The notes below the pieces were generated by a model, which saw only the letters and a list, made by a program, of their open reading frames with translations, searched no databases and was not told where the DNA came from. Of a stretch of DNA of 64,000 bases, positions 59,413 through 64,000 are shown piece by piece. Each line of letters opens with the position of its first letter. Within the stretch, counting starts at the first letter, position 1. The stretch comes from Desulfuromonas soudanensis. Its GTDB lineage: Bacteria; Desulfobacterota; Desulfuromonadia; Desulfuromonadales; WTL. The translations under genes were made by a program, and so were the position numbers. The stretch is taken from contig NZ_CP010802.1 of assembly GCF_001278055.1 (NCBI RefSeq), forward strand, positions 2,333,504 through 2,397,503, read 5' to 3'.

Positions 59413-61131
59413 TCAGGCGGCCCCGGCCGCGGCCGAAACGACCGGCCCGCTCTCGAGGAGGTAGGGCCAGCCGAGAATCCCCCCTTCCATGAAACAGACG
59501 CGATCGAAACCGGCGCCCTGAAGGATGCGCTGGGCCTCGTAACCGCGCAGGGAGAGCTTGCAGAAGGCGACGATCCGGCGATCCCGGGGGAGTTCGGCAA
59601 GACGCTGGCGCAGCATCCCCAGGGGGAGAAGGGTCGACCCGGGAATGCGGACTTCGCTGTACTCGGCCGGAGATCGCACGTCGAGAAAGACGAAATCCTC
59701 CTCCCCTTCGAGGAGCTCCATGACCTCGGCCGGATCGAGGCTGATGCCGATGCCGTCGAGCTTGTTGCGCAGGGCGTTGGCGGCGGTGATCAGGGGATCC
59801 ATGGCCGAGGCGAAGGGGGGAGCGTAGGCGAGATCGAAGGCTGCGACCTGGTCGACCGTGGCGCCGAGGGTGAGGGCGGCCACCAGGGTGTCGATGCGCT
59901 TGTCCACATTCCCCGGGCCGACGATCTGGGCGCCGAGGATTCGGCGGCTTGCCCGATCGGCCACCAGTTTGATGACGATCGGTTTGGCCCCGGGATAGAT
60001 GTGGGCCCTGTCCGGCGAGGGGGCCAGCAGGGTCACGGGGTCGAGGCCGACCAGGCGAGCGTCTTCTTCGGAGAGGCCGGTGCGGGCGACATTGAGGTCG
60101 AAGACCTTGACGATGAGAGAGCCGAGGATTCCGGCAAAGGTCTCGTTGCGACCGCAGATGTTGTCGGCGACCACCCGTCCATGCTTGTTGGCGGTGGAGC
60201 CGAGGGGGACGTACACTTTTTTGCCGGTGAGGAGATCCGTCGATTCGGCGCAGTCCCCGGCGGCGTAGATCGAAGGGTCCGAGGTGCGCAGGCCGGCGTC
60301 GACGGCGATGGCGCCGGTGGGACCGATCTCCAGACCGGCATCCCGGGCGAGGGTGACCTCGGGACGGACACCGATGGCCATGACCACCATGTCGGCGGCA
60401 TAGCTCCCTCCGGTGGTGAGGACCCGGGAGACACGCCCCTCCTCCCCTTCGATGGCCTGCACCCCTTCACCGAGGCGCAGGTTGACGCCGTTTTTGCGCA
60501 GTTCGCGGTGCACCAGGGCGGCCATGCCGAAATCGAGGGCCGAGGCGAGGATCTGATCCTTCATCTCCACCAAAGTGACGGCGATCCCCCGCTTCGCCAG
60601 CGCCTCGGCCATCTCCAGGCCGATGAGACCGCCGCCGACGATGACGGCGGTGCGGGCGGTGCGAGAAAGGTCCATCAGGTAACCGGCGTCTTCAGGGCTC
60701 TTCAGCGCATGGACACCGGCGAGATCGATCCCCGGGATGGAGGGGAGAATCGGCCGGTTCCCCGTCGCCAGCACCAGGACGTCGTAGGCAAGGTTCTCTT
60801 CCTCCCCGGTCTGGAGATCACGCACCCGGAGGATCCGTGCTTTCCGGGCGACGTTGAGGGCCTCGGTGGAGGCGCGGACATCGAACCCCTTGACCTTGCG
60901 GAAGAAGGTCTCGTCGCGCACCACCCCGGCGGGGGTCTGGCGCACCTCGTCGAGATCCTCGAAGAGCCCCTCGATGTAGTACGGCAGGGCGCAGGCCCCG
61001 TAGGAGACCTGGGACCCCCGCTCGATCACGGTAATCTCCACCTCGGGGTCAAGACGCCGCAGCCGCGAAGCGACCTTCATCCCCGCGGCCACGCCGCCGA
61101 CCACCACCACCCGCCGTTTTTTCTGATCCAT
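59413..61131 (-). CDS. CoA-disulfide reductase-rhodanese fusion (CoADR-Rhd)
   Basis: A 572-residue flavoprotein. The N-terminal FAD/NAD(P)H domains show VVVVGGVAAGM, the catalytic single Cys47 in SYGACALPYY, NAD-binding VIVGGGLIGLEMAE and FAD motif YAAGDCAE. The C-terminal rhodanese domain (about 460-560) has its own Cys524 in AFCKLSLRG. Family members reduce CoA disulfide, CoA persulfide or polysulfide, and take part in sulfur metabolism. The ATG at 61131 with AGGAG upstream replaces a 26-codon longer alternative start. Confidence 0.93.
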   Translation of the reverse strand: MDQKKRRVVVVGGVAAGMKVASRLRRLDPEVEITVIERGSQVSYGACALPYYIEGLFEDLDEVRQTPAGVVRDETFFRKVKGFDVRASTEALNVARKARILRVRDLQTGEEENLAYDVLVLATGNRPILPSIPGIDLAGVHALKSPEDAGYLMDLSRTARTAVIVGGGLIGLEMAEALAKRGIAVTLVEMKDQILASALDFGMAALVHRELRKNGVNLRLGEGVQAIEGEEGRVSRVLTTGGSYAADMVVMAIGVRPEVTLARDAGLEIGPTGAIAVDAGLRTSDPSIYAAGDCAESTDLLTGKKVYVPLGSTANKHGRVVADNICGRNETFAGILGSLIVKVFDLNVARTGLSEEDARLVGLDPVTLLAPSPDRAHIYPGAKPIVIKLVADRASRRILGAQIVGPGNVDKRIDTLVAALTLGATVDQVAAFDLAYAPPFASAMDPLITAANALRNKLDGIGISLDPAEVMELLEGEEDFVFLDVRSPAEYSEVRIPGSTLLPLGMLRQRLAELPRDRRIVAFCKLSLRGYEAQRILQGAGFDRVCFMEGGILGWPYLLESGPVVSAAAGAA

Positions 61132-61185
61132 GAAAAACTCCTTTTCCCCGAAGCAACAAGAGAACGCAATACATAATGTTTTTGA

Positions 61186-61200
61186 CATATATGCTATATG
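61186..61200. promoter_or_regulatory. CATATA-N3-TATATG dyad upstream of CoADR-Rhd
   Basis: A perfect 6-3-6 inverted repeat lies 55 bp before the start of CoADR-Rhd, in an AT-rich stretch unlike its surroundings. It is a plausible operator for a small repressor, such as the ArsR-type persulfide sensors known for sulfur genes in other bacteria. No such regulator gene is seen in the window. Confidence 0.4.
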
Positions 61201-61249
61201 CGATTCCAAAGGGAGGAGTCAATCCTTTTCTTGCCGGAAGGGAAGCGCT

Positions 61250-62179
61250 TCAGAGAAGAACGGGTGGGGAAAGGGTCCGGCAGAAGGGGAGAAAGTCGTC
61301 CGGAAGAGGGGCGCTGAGGGTCAGTGGGGCACCGTCGGGACGGCGCAGAGAGAGGGTGCGGGCGTGCAGAAGGTGGCGCCCGGCCAGAAGAATCTCCCCC
61401 TGAACCTTGAGCGTTGACGGGCCGCCGTAGAGGAGGTCGCCGAGGAGGGGGAATCCGGCGTCGGAAAGATGGACGCGGATCTGGTGGGTGCGGCCGGTGC
61501 GGGGGCGAGCCTCCACCAGGGCAAAGCCGTCGCCCCGGGCCAGGGTGGCAAAGGAGGTCTCGGCCGTCTGACCGCCGCTGGTAACGGCCTGGATGCGGCC
61601 GCGACGCCCGAGTTTGAGCTGATTTGCCACGGAGAAGGATTCGGGAGGACTCCCGGCCACCAGAGCCAGGTAGACCTTGCTCACCTCCCGCTCGGCAAAC
61701 TGCCGGGCCAACGCCCTATTGGCACCGGGATCGAGGGCGAAGAGGAGGACCCCGGTGGTGTCGACATCGAGGCGATGCAGGAGGATCGGTGGTGCGGCGT
61801 CTCCGGACTCCTCATGCAGGCGCGCGGCGACCAGATCGAGGGCGTTGGCCCCTCCGTCTCCCGTGGCATGGCAGGGGAGCCCGGCGGGCTTGTTGACGGC
61901 CAGGAGGTGGGCGTCACGATAGAGTTCGCTGAGAACGGGGGGTAGGGAGGGGGCGCGCCCCTCGAAGGAGACCTGAATCTGATCCCCTCCGCAGAGAACC
62001 AGGGAGGCGCGGCGCTCCGCACGGCCGTTGACGAAGACCTGGCCGCCGTCGAGGGCCCGCTTCACCGTCTTGCGGGAGACGCCGTCGAGGGTCCGGGTGA
62101 GGAAGAGGTCGAGGCGCTCCCCGGCCTCTTCGGAAGGGACGAGGATCGTTTCGCGGCGCCGGGAAAAAGGAGAGCTCAC
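61250..62179 (-). CDS. RluA-family pseudouridine synthase
   Basis: A 309-residue rRNA or tRNA pseudouridine synthase. It has an N-terminal S4 RNA-binding domain (about residues 15-75), catalytic motif ILLHRLDVDTTGVLLFA (about 132-148), and VEARPRTGRTHQIRVHL (about 220-236). RluC/RluD-type by domain layout; the target uridine cannot be read from sequence. It overlaps mtaB by ATGA. Confidence 0.92.
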   Translation of the reverse strand: MSSPFSRRRETILVPSEEAGERLDLFLTRTLDGVSRKTVKRALDGGQVFVNGRAERRASLVLCGGDQIQVSFEGRAPSLPPVLSELYRDAHLLAVNKPAGLPCHATGDGGANALDLVAARLHEESGDAAPPILLHRLDVDTTGVLLFALDPGANRALARQFAEREVSKVYLALVAGSPPESFSVANQLKLGRRGRIQAVTSGGQTAETSFATLARGDGFALVEARPRTGRTHQIRVHLSDAGFPLLGDLLYGGPSTLKVQGEILLAGRHLLHARTLSLRRPDGAPLTLSAPLPDDFLPFCRTLSPPVLL

Positions 62180-63471
62180 GGGAGAACCCCCAACAGGTGC
62201 TCCCCCTGGCTGGCCGTGATCCGCAGGTCCAGCGCCTCCCCTTCCCTTCCTTTATCACAGGGAAAGAGGACGGAGAGATAGTTGCGGCTCAGGCCGCGGC
62301 CGAGGCCGCCGTGGCGCCCCCCTTCGACCACCACATCGAGGGTGCTGCCGACAAAGCGTTCGGCGAAGCGGCGCAGTTTGTCGTCGCCGAGAGCCCGCAG
62401 GCGCGCGGCCCGCTCGCGGATGAGGTCGCCGGGGAGCTGTCCGGCCATGGTAGCGGCGGGGGTTCCGGGACGGCGGCTGAAGGGGAAGACGTGGAGATGG
62501 GAGACGGGGAGTTCCTCGATGAGGGCCAGAGTGTTGGCGAACTCGTCGTCGCTCTCACCGGGAAATCCGACGATGACGTCGAGACCGATGGCGGCCTCCG
62601 GGATCCGGGCGTGGATGGTCTCCACCAGCTTGCGGAAAAAGGTGGTGTCGTAGTGGCGATTCATCCGTTGCAGCACCTCATCATCCCCGGCCTGCAGGGG
62701 AATGTGGAAGTGGGGACAGAGAATCGGGGAAGCCGCCACGGTTTCGATGAGCGCGGCGGAAATCTCCGTCGGCTCCAGGGAGCCGAGGCGCAGGCGCGCG
62801 ACCCTCGTTTCGCTTTCGATGCGTTGTACCAGGGAGAGGAGGGACGTCGGGGGGCTCAGGTCGAGGCCGTAGCCGCCGATATGGATGCCGGTAAGGACAA
62901 TCTCGCCGTAACCGGAATCCACCAGGGTGCCGACCTGTTCGAGAACCGCTTCGGGATCCACCGAGCGGCTGCGGCCGCGGGCGTAGGGGATGATGCAGTA
63001 GGAGCAGAAGGCGTCGCAGCCGTTCTGGATCTGCACGAAGGCGCGGCTGCGTTCGGAAAAGGAGGAGAGAGGAAGAGGGACGGCTTCGGTGGCCTGGCGG
63101 ATGTCGGAGACGTGGGCGGCTGGGGTCTCTCCCCCCTCGGCAATCAGGCGCAGGAGGTCGCGCTTTTCGTCGTTGCCGAGAACCAGGGAGACCCCGGGGA
63201 TGGCGAGGAGGGCCGCCGGATCGACCTGGGCGTAGCAGCCGGTCACCACCACCCGGCAGTCGGGGTTGAGGCGACGGGCGCGGCGCACCAGGTTGCGGGA
63301 CTGGGCGTCGGTGGCGGCGGTGACGGTGCAGGTGTTGACGATCACCAGCTCGGCCCCCTCGTCGAAGGGGACGAAACGGTAGCCGGCCTCGCGCAGGCGC
63401 TCTTCGATGGCCGCCGATTCGAACTGATTGGTCTTGCAGCCTAGGGTGGCGATGGCGACGCTTCGGCTCAC
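62176..63471 (-). CDS. mtaB: tRNA t6A37 methylthiotransferase MtaB
   Basis: Radical-SAM enzyme that converts t6A37 to ms2t6A in tRNAs reading ANN codons. The N-terminal UPF0004 cysteines lie in LGCKTN, NTCTVT and TGCYAQ, the radical-SAM motif is CDAFCSYC (about residues 150-157), and a TRAM domain lies at the C-terminus (about 365-430). The GTG at 63471 gives a 431-residue product with the usual short N-terminus and a GTGA overlap with mnmA. A GTG at 63480 is an alternative. Confidence 0.93.
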   Translation of the reverse strand: MSRSVAIATLGCKTNQFESAAIEERLREAGYRFVPFDEGAELVIVNTCTVTAATDAQSRNLVRRARRLNPDCRVVVTGCYAQVDPAALLAIPGVSLVLGNDEKRDLLRLIAEGGETPAAHVSDIRQATEAVPLPLSSFSERSRAFVQIQNGCDAFCSYCIIPYARGRSRSVDPEAVLEQVGTLVDSGYGEIVLTGIHIGGYGLDLSPPTSLLSLVQRIESETRVARLRLGSLEPTEISAALIETVAASPILCPHFHIPLQAGDDEVLQRMNRHYDTTFFRKLVETIHARIPEAAIGLDVIVGFPGESDDEFANTLALIEELPVSHLHVFPFSRRPGTPAATMAGQLPGDLIRERAARLRALGDDKLRRFAERFVGSTLDVVVEGGRHGGLGRGLSRNYLSVLFPCDKGREGEALDLRITASQGEHLLGVLP

Positions 63472-64000
63472 TCGATCCACCCGCCGCCGAGGACGCGATC
63501 GCCGTCGTAGAAGACCGCCGCCTGACCCGGAGTCACCCCCTTTTGCGGCTGGTCGAAGTCCACTTGCGCCCGCCCGCCGCCGAGAGGAGTGATGGTCGAC
63601 GGAACTTCCTGGTGGCGGTAGCGGATCCGGCAGGCGGCGCGCAGCGGTCCTTCCGGAGCCGAAAGGCTCCAGTTGACGCCATGGAGCGTGAGGCTGCCGA
63701 CGGACAGGTGCTCCTTTTCACCGACCAGCACTTGGCGGCTTGCGGCATCGATACCGACCACGTACAGGGGAGAGGGCCAGGCAATCCCCAGGCCGCGGCG
63801 CTGGCCGATGGTGTAGCGGTAGGTGCCACAGTGACGGCCGAGAACCGTTCCGGAGACGTGAACGATCTCGCCGTCCATCTTACCGGCCCCCCGCTCTTCT
63901 TCGAGAAAACGGACGTAGTCGCCGTCGGGGACGAAGCAGATGTCCTGGCTCTCGGCCTTCTCCGCCACGCGCAGGGCGAAGCGGGCGGCGTGAGCGCGCA
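63468..64000 (-). CDS. mnmA: tRNA 2-thiouridylase MnmA (partial, 5' end outside window)
   Basis: MnmA thiolates U34 of tRNAs for Lys, Glu and Gln. Only the C-terminal 177 residues are visible. They include [16 protein letters not shown] with the catalytic Cys, [15 protein letters not shown], and the C-terminal beta-barrel ending in [22 protein letters not shown]. The reading frame is open to the right edge. Its stop overlaps mtaB, making mnmA-mtaB-rluA a tightly packed RNA-modification operon. Confidence 0.95.
   Translation of the reverse strand, partial: RAHAARFALRVAEKAESQDICFVPDGDYVRFLEEERGAGKMDGEIVHVSGTVLGRHCGTYRYTIGQRRGLGIAWPSPLYVVGIDAASRQVLVGEKEHLSVGSLTLHGVNWSLSAPEGPLRAACRIRYRHQEVPSTITPLGGGRAQVDFDQPQKGVTPGQAAVFYDGDRVLGGGWIE

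Overview
The window is GC-rich, densely coded DNA from a Gram-negative bacterium. The content points to the Desulfuromonadia (Desulfuromonas/Geobacter/Pelobacter relatives). The main grounds are a PilA N-terminus almost identical to Geobacter pilin, a pil locus in the Geobacter/Myxococcus gene order, several sigma-54 (NtrC-type) two-component systems, and RND, Big2 and beta-barrel envelope genes typical of that group. The species assignment is inference from gene content. No rRNA, tRNA or CRISPR array was found.

Left part, 1-14.8 kb, all minus strand: a nearly complete type IV pilus locus. In transcription order it reads pilB, pilT, pilC, pilS, pilR, pilA, an ABC ATPase (PilH-like), an ABC permease (PilI-like), an anchored helical protein in the PilG position, pilD, a small XRE regulator, pilM, pilN and pilO (cut by the window edge; pilP and pilQ are expected beyond it). 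This matches the Myxococcus xanthus order pilBTCSRAGHIDMNO. pilA is a long pilin (204 aa) with a consensus sigma-54 promoter upstream and a strong terminator downstream. Two large imperfect palindromes fill the 388-bp gap between pilS and pilR.

14.8-19.4 kb, minus strand: aroE, ribF and rnr, with a decayed 5' fragment of a DUF1015-type gene just upstream of rnr and a heptanucleotide repeat tract between ribF and aroE.

19.4-29.2 kb, minus strand: a second pilus operon. A histidine kinase and an NtrC-type regulator sit directly upstream of fimT/fimU, pilW, pilV, pilX and pilY1. These are the minor pilins and tip adhesin that prime pilus assembly, so major and minor pilins each have their own sigma-54-type sensor/regulator pair nearby.

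29.4-36.3 kb: a ferredoxin and an MFS transporter (+), a lipoprotein (+), then a TetR, membrane-fusion protein and RND pump operon (-) with clear palindromic operator candidates. At 36.5-38.5 kb there is an HD-domain protein and an intact IS4-family insertion sequence with perfect 17-bp inverted repeats and a 9-bp target duplication.

38.5-49.1 kb, plus strand: a DedA-PAP2 fusion, agmatine deiminase and N-carbamoylputrescine amidase (putrescine synthesis), NfeD/SPFH membrane proteins, small enzymes, TruC, a six-domain Big2 lipoprotein with a beta-barrel partner, and GMP reductase. At 49.1-53.8 kb a third kinase/NtrC-type regulator pair is followed by three secreted proteins: one with hexapeptide repeats, one OB-fold-like, and one outer-membrane barrel. 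This is the least explained gene set in the window and looks like an envelope-sensing cassette.

53.8-64 kb: a DEAD-box RNA helicase, a small zinc protein, a cyclophilin, a Cys-cluster protein, a UMF1-type MFS transporter and a glycerophosphodiesterase (+). Then, convergent on the minus strand, come CoA-disulfide reductase-rhodanese, an RluA-type pseudouridine synthase, mtaB and mnmA (cut by the window edge), the last three all RNA-modification genes. Four intergenic tracts with a 7-bp repeat period (15.7, 44.7, 53.8 and 57.0 kb) run through the window.
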